From contig CM035422.1 of NCBI GenBank assembly GCA_020310875.1, positions 59,646,324 through 59,710,323 on the forward strand: a stretch of 64,000 bases of DNA, written 5' to 3'. Positions within the stretch are counted from its first letter, which is position 1; each line of letters begins with the position of its first letter. The notes under the pieces are model-generated. The model worked only from the letters and a program-made list of their open reading frames with translations. It ran no database searches and had not been told where the DNA came from. Below, piece after piece: positions 34,260 to 46,760 of the stretch. Made by a program: the position numbers and the translations under genes. The DNA is from Ceratopteris richardii. Lineage: Eukaryota > Streptophyta > Polypodiopsida > Polypodiales > Pteridaceae.

Positions 34260-35422
34260 TTGGTAGTTCCAATTACAGAAGAAGGGGACCCAGTTATGGA
34301 ACATTTGAATGCCCAAAATTTCCACCAATTATTTCAATCACCTGAGGAAATAGCCATGCCTCGACAGTTTTATGTATCAGAAGATCAGCTAATCACATGC
34401 AATTTGGGAGATGAGGGTACACTACGAACAGTCAAGATTAAGGCTGGGTTACCGAAAACTTTTCAAAATGATCTACTTCAGTTGTTGACAGAGTTTCAAG
34501 ATGTCTTCGCATGGGACTATCGAGATATGAAAGGGTTGGACCCCCGCATCTACCAACACCGTGTGATGTTAAAGCTGGATGCACGTCCAATCAAAAAACC
34601 CAGTTATCGCATGAACCCCAATTATGCAGATCAAGTAAAAACTGAATTGGATCGGTTGCTGAAAGTAGGCTTCATCATCCCCATTGAGCATGCAGAATGG
34701 ATTTCACCCATTGTCATTGTCCCAAAGAAAAATAAGCAGTTGCGTATCTGTGTGGATTACCAAAAACTAAATGTGGTGATAGTGTCTGATTCCTTTCCAC
34801 TTCCCTTTTTGGATACACTGCTCGATGATGTTTCCGGATGGGAAATGTATTCCTTTTCGGATGGTTATAGAAGCTATAATCAGGTGCACATGGCCGAAAT
34901 GGATATACCGAAGACTTCGTTTATTACCAATCGGGGTGTATATGTGTGTATGGTGATGTGGTTCGATCTCCACAATGCTCCTAGTACCTTCCAATGATGC
35001 ATGCAAGAAATTTTTTCCCTCTACTTAAGCACCTTTATGCGGGTGTATCTGGATGTTTTTCGTTATCTGGTGACACATTGGCTCACCTCTATCACTTACG
35101 GTGCTGCTTCTCTAAGTATCGAGAGTTTCGTTTGTGCTTAAATCCCAACAAGTCAGTCTTTTCCATTTCTTGTGGCAAGTTGCTTGGTCATATTATTTCA
35201 CAGCAAGGCATTCAAGTGGATCCAAACAAAGTGCAAGCCGTGTTGCATGCCCCTTCCCCTACGATTCCAAAAGAAGTTATGCGATTCCTTGGACAAATAC
35301 ACTGGCATGGGCGATATCTTCGGTGGCTCGCACATGTAGCTATACCCCTGAATCGATTGATTACTAGCATCCTCAGCAGTTCGTGTGGACTGTGGAGTGC
35401 CAAATTGCCTTTAATCGACTGA
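34260..35422 (+). pseudogene. Reverse transcriptase of element F
   Basis: 34260-34997 contains FAWDYRDMKGLDPRIYQH, ELDRLLKVGFI, SPIVIVPKKNKQLRICVDYQKLN and LHNAPSTFQ. A stop (TGA at 34995) follows, then in the next part RVYLDVF where the catalytic Y-x-D-D box belongs, so the second aspartate is valine. After a frameshift, 34994-35422 continues with FRLCLNPNKSVFSI, LLGHIISQQGIQVDPNKV and RFLGQIHWHGRYLRW. The length and order of RT blocks are normal for Ty3/gypsy. Active-site loss plus stops make it inactive. Confidence 0.88.
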
Positions 35423-35469
35423 AAACACTCTTAACCCAAGCTCCTATACTGCAAGCCCCAAACTGGTAG

Positions 35470-37203
35470 CTTTCGTTCCATGTTTTTGTGGATGCATCGG
35501 ACAGTGAAATCGGTAGTGTGCTCATACAACAACAGGATAAGTGGTTCCACCCTGTTTATTATGCTAGTCAGCCATTAGCTACTGCTAAACAAAAATATTC
35601 CATCACTGAGCGCAAATGTCTAGGCTTGATTTATTCGGTGAAGAAATTCCGGCACTATTTATTGGGATTCCAATTTACCTTTCATGTGGATCATGCTGCT
35701 CTGGTTTATCTTGTTCGTCAGCAACATTTAGGGGGCAGATTAGCTAGGTGGGTGTTGTTACTGCAAGAATTTGATTATGTGGTTGTCCATCATCCAGGAT
35801 CATCCCATGCACTGGCTGATTTCTTATCTCAGCTTGATTCCGGTGAACTTCCTGGTGGCATTGACAATACTATCCCTTCTATTTACGCGACTGATTCGGT
35901 CCAGGCTGATTGTCAGGAGCTCCTGGTGGCACCTTCGTATTATGATACTCTTATGATTTTTCTCACAAGTGGTAGCTCCCCAACTAATACTTCTACCTCT
36001 ACTCGCCGTAAATTGGCAATGTATAGTCGATGGTTTCGGATCATTGTCAGAAAGTCGTATTACATGGATCCCTCTGGTGCACTCTTATGGTGTATCCCAC
36101 CCCATGAAGTTCCTTTGGTTATTGACATGGCCCATTCTACTCCTCCTGGTGGTCATTTTTCGGTCAATCTTACTTACCGAAAAATTCTACACAGTGGCTT
36201 ATGGTGGCCCACTATGCAGCGTGATATTGTTGTTTATGTCAAAATGTGTGATGCTTGCCAACGATCGTGACAGCCTTTACAACGGCATCATTTTCCACTG
36301 CAGCCTATCGCTCCCCTTGAACCTTTTCAAAAGTGGGGCTTGGATTTCATTGGTCCCATTACACCTCCTGCTACCATTACTAATCATTGATATATATTTA
36401 CTTGTACGGATTATGCTACTCGATGGGCTGAAGCTTGGGCTTTGCAGTCCGCAACTGCGTCAGTGGTGGTCAAATGTTTGATGACTGATGTTTTCCCTCG
36501 GTTCGGTCTTCCCTTAGAGATTGTTTCGGATCAGGTCACACATTTTGTTAATTCTTTAGTGCAAGCGCTTACCCGCACCCTGTAGATTATTCATAAATTT
36601 AGCTCCCCGTATTATCCTTGTGCCAATGGTCTTGCTGAAAGTACCAATAAAACCCTACTTAACATGCTCAAGAAGCTAGTCCTGGAATGTCCGGATTGTT
36701 GGGATCAATTCCTTCCTTCGGTCCTATGGGCATACCGTACTACTTACAAAGTGGCTACAGGGAATAAGCCTTTCAAATTGGCATATGGGTTGGAGGCCAT
36801 TGCACCCATGGATTTGGTGGTACCTAGCCTCAGGGTGGCACTGGATCATAAGCTCTTGCCGGAGGAATCCTTTCCTTTCCGGTTGGATGTGTTGTGGTCC
36901 TTGGACGAACAATGCTTGGAAAGTTTTCTAATGCTGCAAGAAGTGCAACTGTGACAAGCCAAGACACATGATCGGTTTCTCCGCACTCCCGTTTTTACCA
37001 AAGGACAATTCGTTCTGTTCTACAATGCTAAGTCTAATCGTTCAGCGGGAAAGTTCAAACTTTGGTGGTTTGTTCCCTATCATATTGAAGCTCATGTTGG
37101 ACCCGCTATGTTCTGGTTATCCACTTTAATTGGTACTCTTCTACCTAAATCCATAAATGGATCAGAACTTCATCCGTATTATGCCACGCCTTCCTCATCT
37201 TGA
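35470..37203 (+). pseudogene. RNase H and integrase of element F
   Basis: 35488-36270 reads VDASDSEIGSVLIQQ, YASQPLATAKQKYSITERKCLGLIYSVKKFRHYL (RNase H), then the integrase zinc domain (H...H then CDACQRS). A stop at 36268 is followed by WGLDFIGPI, ATRWAEA, IVSDQVTHF and NGLAESTNKTL: D, D and E with 35 residues between the last two. Additional stops lie near 36388 and 36583. 36664-36954 gives LWAYRTTYKVATGNKPFKLAYGLEA, and past a TGA GQFVLFYNAKSNRSAGKFKLWWFVPY, the usual C-terminal end. No chromodomain follows. Confidence 0.87.
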
Positions 37204-37540
37204 TTATTTATGGGTATTTTTATTCTCCATCCAGTTTATGTCACTGTTCTTGCCTGACTCTCTTTCCATTCCACACTTCCGGTTGACCATCTGATCGTAA
37301 GTTCCCGTTTTATTACATAACCATGATTAGCCATCGCACTCATTGTCGGGAATTCCGTTAATGCGTGCATGTCGTCAGTATGCATGCATATTCCCAATAA
37401 TTGGTGATGATTATGTTTTCTTCCCGCGTTTCCATTCAATGTTTTTACTTAACCACGTTCTTCTCCCATTCTCCCGCTATTGTGTTTTTGTGCTCTGAGT
37501 GCTCTGTGTTCTCGTCTACATTCGTGTTGTCTTGCTCGCC

Positions 37541-39587
37541 ATGGAAGCTTTAGCTAATATCGCTACCTTCCATGCTGGCCTTGCTTCTGAATTGGGCGAG
37601 TTTTTGCACACCGTGGGCTTTTAGCATTCACCGAACTGCCACGGCATTCGGTCGAGTATCACCCATTCTTTGCGCAGATCATTTCTGCTATAGCAGATAC
37701 TCCCGCTACCGAAACTTGTTGGCCACTCGACTATCTTAACCCGTGCACTGTCATCACCCTAAACATCATCACTAAGGGATTCCATCTCCCTCATGAGGAT
37801 AGAGTAGACGTGCCCCTCCTTCCTATGACTACCATGAAGCAGCTCTTTCCGCGTCAATCATCCAATGAATTCGCGATTCTATGTTGTCTTGAACTAGAAT
37901 GATGAGCCTTACAGTTTTTGGTGGCTGCACTCAACCTCCAAAATGCACTTATGGTATTTCACGACCCTTTTACTCCATGATCAACGCCGCTGCATGAGAA
38001 GCGGTTAATTGGGCCCTCTTCTTCTTCCGGCGAATTCACCGCAAATGTCAGGCAATTTCTAGATAGATGGCAAAGGGCGACATCCCTCGCACCCGATTAC
38101 CTCATCCTTTGATTTTCCTTCTCCAGGTGATTCAACAAGTGTAGCCTCCTCCCATGGATGCCCTTGTCTTTCATGAAGAATTTGTGCAGGTAATAGAGGT
38201 TGAAGACAACGATGACCTCTTACAGTTTTTTCGAGGGAAGCATCGCAAACTGAGTCCCTCCCAGAGTCAAGTTCAGCCGTCCTCAACCATCCAGTTGCAG
38301 GATACCGCCTCTTCCGCACAGATCCTCTCTGCTCCACCATCCCCTAAGGATCAAGCCGCTCCAGATACTCTAATGGAAGACGTCCATCCCGTTGATATGA
38401 TCATGCAGCCACAACCTCACTCTCAAGAGCCAGCACCCGACACCATCCTAGAGGTTGTGCAACTCGCGGAGAAAGTGCAAATCGAGGAAGTGATTGTGCA
38501 ACCGGATATCCAGCCTATTACGGTAACAACTCTTGCCCTGCCATCTTCACCCAAAAATCCACCTCTTCCCCTTTCTCCATCAAAGGTGCCTTTGCCGCCT
38601 AGCCCTCGTCCTTCACCATGCCATTCAGCAGCCCGTCCTCTCCCTTCCTCTCTAGATTACTCGCCTCCTTCTTCTTCCACCATAGTTTTGGCTAATCCCT
38701 CTCGGCCAATCTCCACCTCCATTATCCCTAACTCATTGGCTCAATTAGCCCAAATAGGAAATTATCTTTCCAAACATCTTCCTCACCACCTATAAGACAC
38801 CCATCAATCCCTACGAATGGAGTATCAATCCAAGGTTGATCTCCTCGAAGCAAACATCTCACCACTCCAAGAAGAGGTGTTAGCAGCGAAAGCAGATGCA
38901 AGCTCATTACAGGACCAGCTCCAAATTCTCCAAGGACAGTTGATCGAGAAGGATGCCATCATTGCAGCTCGCGATGATGAGATCAAACAACTGACTCAAA
39001 TAGTGACTGATAAGTAGGATGCACTAAAGGCCTTGGGTGATTTGCTAGAAACAACGCGACTTCAATTCCTTACAATCAAGCGGAAGGGTCAAGAGATGGC
39101 TGAACAAGCCTTACAATCAGAAACGGAATTAAAGAAAGTCATAGAAGAACTTTTCCAGAAAAGCCGATCCCCGGAAGAGGAAATAGGCCAAAATCTTAAG
39201 CCAAAGAAGGATGTTGAAGCCATCCAGAAAGAAAGGCAGACATTTTTCAAAACAATGCAGTATCAGTCACAAGAGCTTGAAAGACGAGAGAAACAACTTG
39301 GTATCCAGCAAGAGTGGTTACCTCGAATCGATGCAGAGATTGCCAAAATGAAGTTACGACGCGATGTTGCGCTCGCTAATGATTTTTATCTCCAAGAAGA
39401 TTTTTTGCAGAATCAAGCCGAAGTATTACTCTCTCATGTTATCGCTTCCAGCTCTGTGCGGGCTGATGCACACATGATCAAACCTCAAATTTTGAAGGAG
39501 ATGCTAGAATCCATCAAGCAGAAAATCTCCCGTACTTTTAAGTTAGCTAGAACCATGTATATCCAAGGAATCATCGATGATTCTTAA
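37541..39587 (+). pseudogene. Extra ORF of element F: Pro-rich and coiled-coil protein of unknown function
   Basis: About 340 bases after the integrase a new ATG (37541) opens MEALANIATFHAGLASEL. A frameshift at 37622 continues as TELPRHSVEYHPFFAQI, LDYLNPCTVITLNIITKGFHLP and, past stops, EFTANVRQFLDRW. From 38154 a Pro/Ser-rich stretch (to 38795) leads after single stops (38793, 39015) into two long coiled-coil blocks (38817-39014 and 39033-39400) and a helical end (MIKPQILKEMLESIKQKI). Intact it would be about 680 residues. I find no transmembrane segment, which argues against an envelope. A pyrimidine-rich stretch with AG at 38126 could be a splice acceptor. I cannot assign a function. Confidence 0.6.
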
Positions 39588-39632
39588 CTCTTGTAATTAC
39601 CCTGCTAGGTTCGAGTCCACCATGTGTGCCAG

Positions 39633-40142
39633 TGTCAGGCCTTCATAATATTATTTAGAAAATAAATTGTAATTAGGAAAAGTCGCGCACTGAAAGGGTG
39701 TCGCACAAAACGTTGTAACGTTTTTTGGGTTAATAGAAGCAATGTGGGGAAGAGATGACAGACGCGTCATGGGACTTTCTTGTTTGGGCGATCGGCTGGA
39801 GTTGATTATGTCACAGATTATTCAAACTATGGTGTCATCTGTGTTGGTAAAGATTCAGTATTGAATGAATAAGGTACTGCATTAACATTTAATTGTGTGG
39901 AGAATAACGCGCGATTATAACAGTAATACTAAATAAACAATAGAAGCTATACGCATGTAGTTACGGTGATTGTTAAGAAGTTGTTCTGCACTGGAAGTGG
40001 TAGTAGAATTTGTGGTAATAGTTAGAAGTTAATCAGTGATTGGGAAAATACATAAAGGGCCTCTATATTACAGACCCCTGACCATCCCAAGAACCCATGT
40101 ATAGATTGGTTAATAATTTAAATTAACCATAAAAGATTAGCA
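39633..40142 (+). repeat. 3' LTR of element F
   Basis: 510 bp, matching 31155-31664, ending GATTAGCA. The sequence directly upstream (39600-39632) is not purine-rich, so no obvious polypurine tract precedes it. Confidence 0.92.
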
Positions 40143-40146
40143 AACC

Positions 40147-40800
40147 ATTTATATTGAAAACCTTTGATGGTCCCCACACATCTGTGTACCAATTCAAGCT
40201 TCTCTGAATACATCAATCCATGCTTATTGTATGATTGCTTATGAGCCTTACCTAATTGACATGCCTCACATCTGTATGTCATATGTTGACCTGCAACATT
40301 AGGCAATCCAAGCATTGAACCATTGTTAACTATATCCTTAATACCTCTTTCATTGAAATGTCCAAGCCTTTTATGCCAAAGATCTAACTCAGAGATCTTA
40401 TGTCCTCCATAAGTAAACAAGGCATGACCAACATTACCTTGAATCTTCAATGTGAAGAGTCTTCCTTCTTTCTTCCTTGAAACAATTTGTTTATAACCAT
40501 TGCTAGGGTCTTCCACAAAAACTCCATCATTAGTGAACCTTACTTCATAACCTTTTTCAACAATTTGCCCTACACTTATCGAATTCTTTGGAATTGTAGG
40601 AACATACAAGACCTTACTCAGAAGAGTACTTCCATCCTTGGCCTTCACCGATCCAATTGACTTCACATTGTGCTTTGTATTATCACCTGTTTGAACTACA
40701 TGATTAGTTACCTTATTCTCCAAATCAGTCATCAAGGCTATATTACCACTCAAGTGATTGCTACACCCTAAATCAATGTAGAAAACTCTTTGGTCTTAAC
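40147..40800 (-). pseudogene. Protease end and integrase N-terminus of element E
   Basis: The minus strand starts at about 40790 with YIDLGCSNHLSGN, where D-L-G-C replaces the copia D-S-G-A, then VLYVPTIPKNSISVGQ. LDLWHKRLGHFNERGI and CEACQLGKAHK form the pre-integrase zinc region. The LVH motif near 40200 leads to the first catalytic Asp only if a two-base deletion there is allowed for. The frame then meets F's target duplication at 40143-40146 and resumes at 31150. The stop-free part is 40118-40753. Confidence 0.85.
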
Positions 40801-41992
<1,192 letters not shown>

Positions 41993-42248
41993 GATCATTT
42001 TCTCTATCCAATTTCTCTATTTGAAGAGAATCTCCCAGCCTTTCTTTACATGTATATTAAATTCTTCAAGCTTTATGAGGAATAAGTGTACCTTTAATTT
42101 GCGTGAAGTTCCTTTTGATCTTCTTGATAGCTTCTGGCCTCCTTCTCAAGCTTTCCCTTTAATCTTTCATCTTTTGAGTCTTCAAAAGTTGATTTTTGTA
42201 TAACTGTAGCAGTTGGGGTCCTCCTTTCTTCTATTTGGATGATTCCTA

Positions 42249-42259
42249 CTCTGATACCA
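42249..42259 (-). promoter_or_regulatory. Primer binding site of element E
   Basis: On the minus strand it reads TGGTATCAGAG, one base from the 5' LTR end at 42261. Same tRNA type as elements C and D. Confidence 0.88.
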
Positions 42260-42260
42260 C

Positions 42261-43284
42261 TGATGGAGAGTGTTAATCTCCAAAAGAACAAGCTATCCTT
42301 GATGTTAGAACAATTCTGTATCAAGAATAACTCAAAACCTTGATCAATTTTGGAAGATCAATGCCAAACTATCAAAATTTGCACTAACTGTGAAGAGAGT
42401 CACTACTCAAAAAAGTCTGGTGCACTTAACTCAGTCATTGACTAACCAAATGTGTAAAGTTTTCAATGAAACTTTGTAGAAGGTGTCATCTAAAGATTAT
42501 GCACCTTGTCCAAGTGAAATCATCTCAAAAGATTGAGTAAATCTTGAGAAATGATTCAAACAATCCACCTATGTCTAAAACTATACTTCTCTACAGTCGA
42601 CTTTGACACTTGTAACTTTTAATGCATAGTCCTCTAAAAGTACAACCCGTTTATTCAAATACTTTTAGCCATAGGTAGCTTACCTTCCAACTTAAATAAT
42701 GAGTGCTTGCTTCCTCAAAACTTTACATTGTGGAAGGAGAACTGAACAAAACATTAGCATCGAATTCGCACCTATTGCAAACTTCACTTCTTCAAATTTA
42801 CACATGTAAATGTTCCTATTCTCAATTCTCTCAGCCTGATCACAATTAGGATCTGAAAACTTGTACAGAATAGACTTAGACTTGTACAAAAGCATTTCAC
42901 AAAAGATTAAACACAAAAGGAGTACTTAGCAAAAGATCGGGCATAATTTTTCTTCTGCTCTGAAAAATTTTTACATCTGAGTGATGAGAGAGATCTTCCT
43001 CATTTATAAAGTGTCTAATGACTCTTACAACTTCTAGTTCTTCTCATATCATGCTCCTTTATACTTGCTCCGACTTTCTACTTGTATATATAGGCATATA
43101 TGTAAAAGCTCATGACCATAACAAAAGGTATATGTGAGCTAACTACAAGTTTAATGTACATATGTATACAAGTCTTCATTTCCTGAATATGCACTATCTT
43201 CAAACTTCATGTGTTCATCTTTTCTTCATCTTTTGACTTCACGTCTTTATCTATAACATCAATTGATGGTGTCATGCACCAACG
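42261..43284 (-). repeat. 5' LTR of element E (1024 bp)
   Basis: It matches 22031-22651 plus 28273-28706. It contains the empty site for D (CTTGTACAAAAGCATTTC near 42880). It ends CCAACG on the plus strand where the other LTR has CCAACA; ATTCA follows. Confidence 0.92.
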
Positions 43285-43289
43285 ATTCA

Positions 43290-45900
43290 ACCCATAATAG
43301 TAAAGCAATAAATTATTTTTGCATCTTATCCTTTGTGCTTTTCAAGTTTGATATTTCTTGGAGTAATTGATCATGTACCTCTTTTGACTTTAACAATTCT
43401 TGGTTGGAATCCTCTAAACTCTTGTCTATATTAGCCATCGCAAATTGTGTATTCATGGCCCCCTACATCATCATTCTCGCTGATGGTTTTGATTGGTTCA
43501 CATCCACATTTATCCATGTTGCAATCAAGATGGATAGTCTTCACATGTTCCAACTTGGCATCCTCCAAAAGTATGCAATAGTTCATCAAAAGGTCTTCTA
43601 AACTTCAAAAAGACCCGTTGTAATACAAGTGACTATAGTACTTACTTGCACGTCATCTTTGGGCCATATAGATATCACTACCATAATTTATTGAGATTCT
43701 TTAGGAATTTTTTCTCTCATCTTGAGTACCCAAATACGATAAATACTAGTTTTCAAGCTCTCAATGGGAAGCATCCTAATGGAAGTGATCTGGATGCATT
43801 TTGAGTTTTTTATGCAAAGTTATGGCACAAAAACCATGTATCAGGAATCAACTACCTCCACTCCTAGACTTCCCTACACCTCACTCAAGCAAGAAAATGG
43901 TGGAAATTGATGGAGAAAGGGTAGATAACACACCGTAGCACACATTCCAAGCCATAGAAATGCACGTAATCTCACAAATAAGGAGGTAAGAGGTCAAGAA
44001 AGAAATTATGCAACTGCACTTCTTCAAGATATTTCTCTATTCAAAATGATAAGAATCTTTGAAAATGAAGTGAAATCACATATATACATGTGCCCAAACT
44101 CCTTTTTCTTCATAAATGTGGATGGGCATTCATCAAAAGGACCCTTTCTATAGTAGGGGTTAGTTGACTACTATATAAAATTGGGCATGTGACACTAGAG
44201 GACTCCTCTTAGTGCACAATTAATGTGTAGATTCATACTAGAGGAAACAGATATACGGCAAAGATAAAGTGAGCATAATCACAAAATTCTTCATGAATTT
44301 TATGTATGCACATGTGTTCCATCAAAGTTATGGTGTGTTTAAATGTGTAATGTGAATGTATGCATTTGTGTGGACATATGTGTGTGTTCCCATAATATGC
44401 ATAAATGTAAACGTGTGTGCACACACACATCAATGTGAACGTGTGCATGTGTGTATGTATTGCATATTTTCATGATCTTGATGCATATCTACAAGGTGTA
44501 TTTCCATTAACACATGTACATGTTTTATGTTATGAAATTTTGAGTTTGTGAGAGGGATAGATAAAATCACAGTAAAACGTTTATCCATAAAAGTACATTG
44601 TGCTTGCATACATGTATGTGTTTATGCTTGTGAGCACGAGGAAGTAGATGTATTTACATACAAACTTTTAAGGACGATCACATGCATATGTAAAAATTTA
44701 AGTGTATGAGGAGTAAATGAAAGATAATGTGTATATGTGTGTGTAATTGAACATGCATGCACATGTAAAAGTATTGAAAATTCAAATGCGAACAATGAGA
44801 AGAGGGGCTTTGTTTTGTGATTTGACAAGGAAAGAAAGAATGCATATGGCATAAGAAGCATGCCATCATGAAGAAAGATGAAAAGATACCAAAGCAATGG
44901 CAATCAAAAGATGGAAGTTAACATAAAATAGAAGGTGTAATTATGCCTATAAAAGAAAGCAAAAAATCATTCGAAAAAGTTTGGAGTCTTGAAAGGCCAC
45001 TTTATTTTCCACAAATTTAAAAATCTTATTGAGAATTCCTCCAATGAGATCTTGACAACTAAAAAAAAGTTGTGTTTTTACTTTTTCTCATAGAAGAAGG
45101 ACAAATTGTCTTACATGAGATAAGAAACCACTCCTAGAACTTCAAACCACTAGGCAATTGACTATTAGCCATTGGATGCATTTTGAATGCTTGGTTAAGA
45201 TGAGAAAGCACATTTGACTGGACATATATCCATAAGGATCATCCCATGGACTAATGGAGAAACTAAACAGTTGTCAAACATACTATTCCACCACATGAAT
45301 TGACACAGTTAATTGATTTGTGCCAATTGGATGGTTCCTCTTGTTAGAGCATCTTCGAAATGTGGGATCCAATGCCAACCTAGATTCCATCCTTTCATCA
45401 AATTGACAGAGTTGAAGGTGCACTCCAAAAGGCACCTTTATTTATATGGCATCTGAACAAAGTCATATCTAATGGGCTGCATTCATTTACAAGAAGCCAT
45501 GTCTTTCGCTTCATGTAAACCATCTGATTGTGGTCTCAATCCAAAGGTTTTTAGTCACCTAGGTGAGATTTTGAAACAAAGCCATTGGATCAATGTGAGG
45601 TTGAAGGGTAGAGTCATTTTCTTGACCACACATCAATTCCTTTGTGGATAAGTAAATGCAACTCTGCATCTTCTTAAATGAAGGGCCTGAAACCACCACT
45701 GATCATGGAAAAACCATGAAGAATTATCCAACAAAATAATTATTCTAAAAAATTTAAGCAATTTCACTAACATGGAAAATAAAGTCGCCCTTGAAGACCT
45801 TCAAAATCTTCCTAATGACCTCCACTTCTTTTTTCAACCTAATAACAAATGGGGGGTTAACTGCTCATGTTAGGGATAATTAAAAAGAAAATTATATTCC
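43290..45900. other. Unassigned AT-rich region; right arm of the inverted repeat at 43740-44130
   Basis: No open frame has a recognisable domain. 43740-44130 is the inverted partner of 21480-21880. 44300-44760 is rich in TGTG/CATG words without a clean repeat. The rest shows nothing I can support. Confidence 0.45.
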
Positions 45901-46760
45901 TTGGCTTATCCTCCATAAAGTTGTTTGCCCAAATCTAAAGCCCACAAATTTCATGTTGATGATGGTAAGTATTATTTTTGTAATCCTCAAGAAGATGTTG
46001 TGCATTTATTCTTTACATGTCATCATGCTAATATCTATTATCAATTTTACCAAAAACTTTGGAAGAATCTTCATCCCTAACCTCTTACCAGGGAATCATT
46101 TATCCTTGAGAAAAATTTCCTTTTTTATCATGTGCTTTGGCTCTCTATTATAACTGAAGTGCTTTATATAGTTTGTGTGTGAAGGACAAATAAGATATTT
46201 AATGGGATGAAACTTTTTTCAGCTCTGAATCTTTACTTAAATCTACTTTTGTGTAGGTGGATGCAAGAATAAAAGAAGTAAAGTTCATTCCAAAAGAACA
46301 TCTAAAAAGTTGAAGATTCTTCCACGGAATCAAAAGAAAAAGTTACCTAAAGGTACACTAATTGCAGGAGCTATTGGATATGTTTACAAGATGTTCAAGG
46401 TTACCTTAATTACAAAGATTTTAGAGTTAATGTCATTCAAGGTGTCATCAATTATTGAAAATATGTAGGGAAAGTTTCTCCTAGTCTACACTTCATGCAC
46501 AAGAAAGCAGTTAAGGAGAAAGACCTCACTATAATCCACTACAAACTATTCAAGGAGAAGGCCAAAAGTCTTATCACATACCTCCCTTCCCAAATTTCCA
46601 CTATAACCTCTAAGGTTAAGAAACTTCAATCTCTTTTTGCATCTACCTGATGTTAGCCACTATGTATCTTTTTGTTAATATTCTTTCGTAGTTCTAACGA
46701 GGAAACCAGCCCACCCTCACTAAAGTGTGGAATCTTTTCTTTGTAATATAATACTTATTG
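45900..46760 (+). mobile_element. 3' end of a LINE retrotransposon (RT zinc-binding domain), decayed
   Basis: At about 45955-46200 the plus strand reads DDGKYYFCNPQEDVVHLFFTC, then FYQKLWKNL and VRRTNKIFNG. This pattern (C, ED, HLFF-C, then W and R-N-IF) is the zf-RVT domain at the C-terminus of plant L1-type LINE RTs. Stops interrupt it. 46270-46700 fits a LINE 3' tail, ending around CTTTGTAATATAA at 46740. No upstream RT or endonuclease is recognisable, so this is a 5'-truncated, old copy. Confidence 0.6.

Larger units (their letters stand above)
31155..40142 (+). mobile_element. Gypsy-type element F, 8988 bp, with an extra coiled-coil ORF
   Basis: Two 510-bp LTRs (31155-31664 and 39633-40142), both TGTCAGGC...CA, bound a plus-strand gag, protease, RT, RNase H, integrase array followed by an additional ORF. 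AACC flanks both ends (31151-31154 and 40143-40146). The element splits the integrase of E, and E's sequence continues correctly across the excision point. All genes carry stops or frameshifts. No chromodomain is evident after the integrase. The duplication is 4 bp rather than the usual 5. Confidence 0.88.

Noticed and set aside
37541..39587. Envelope gene in element F
   Set aside because: The position fits, but no signal peptide or transmembrane segment is visible; coiled coils alone do not support it.
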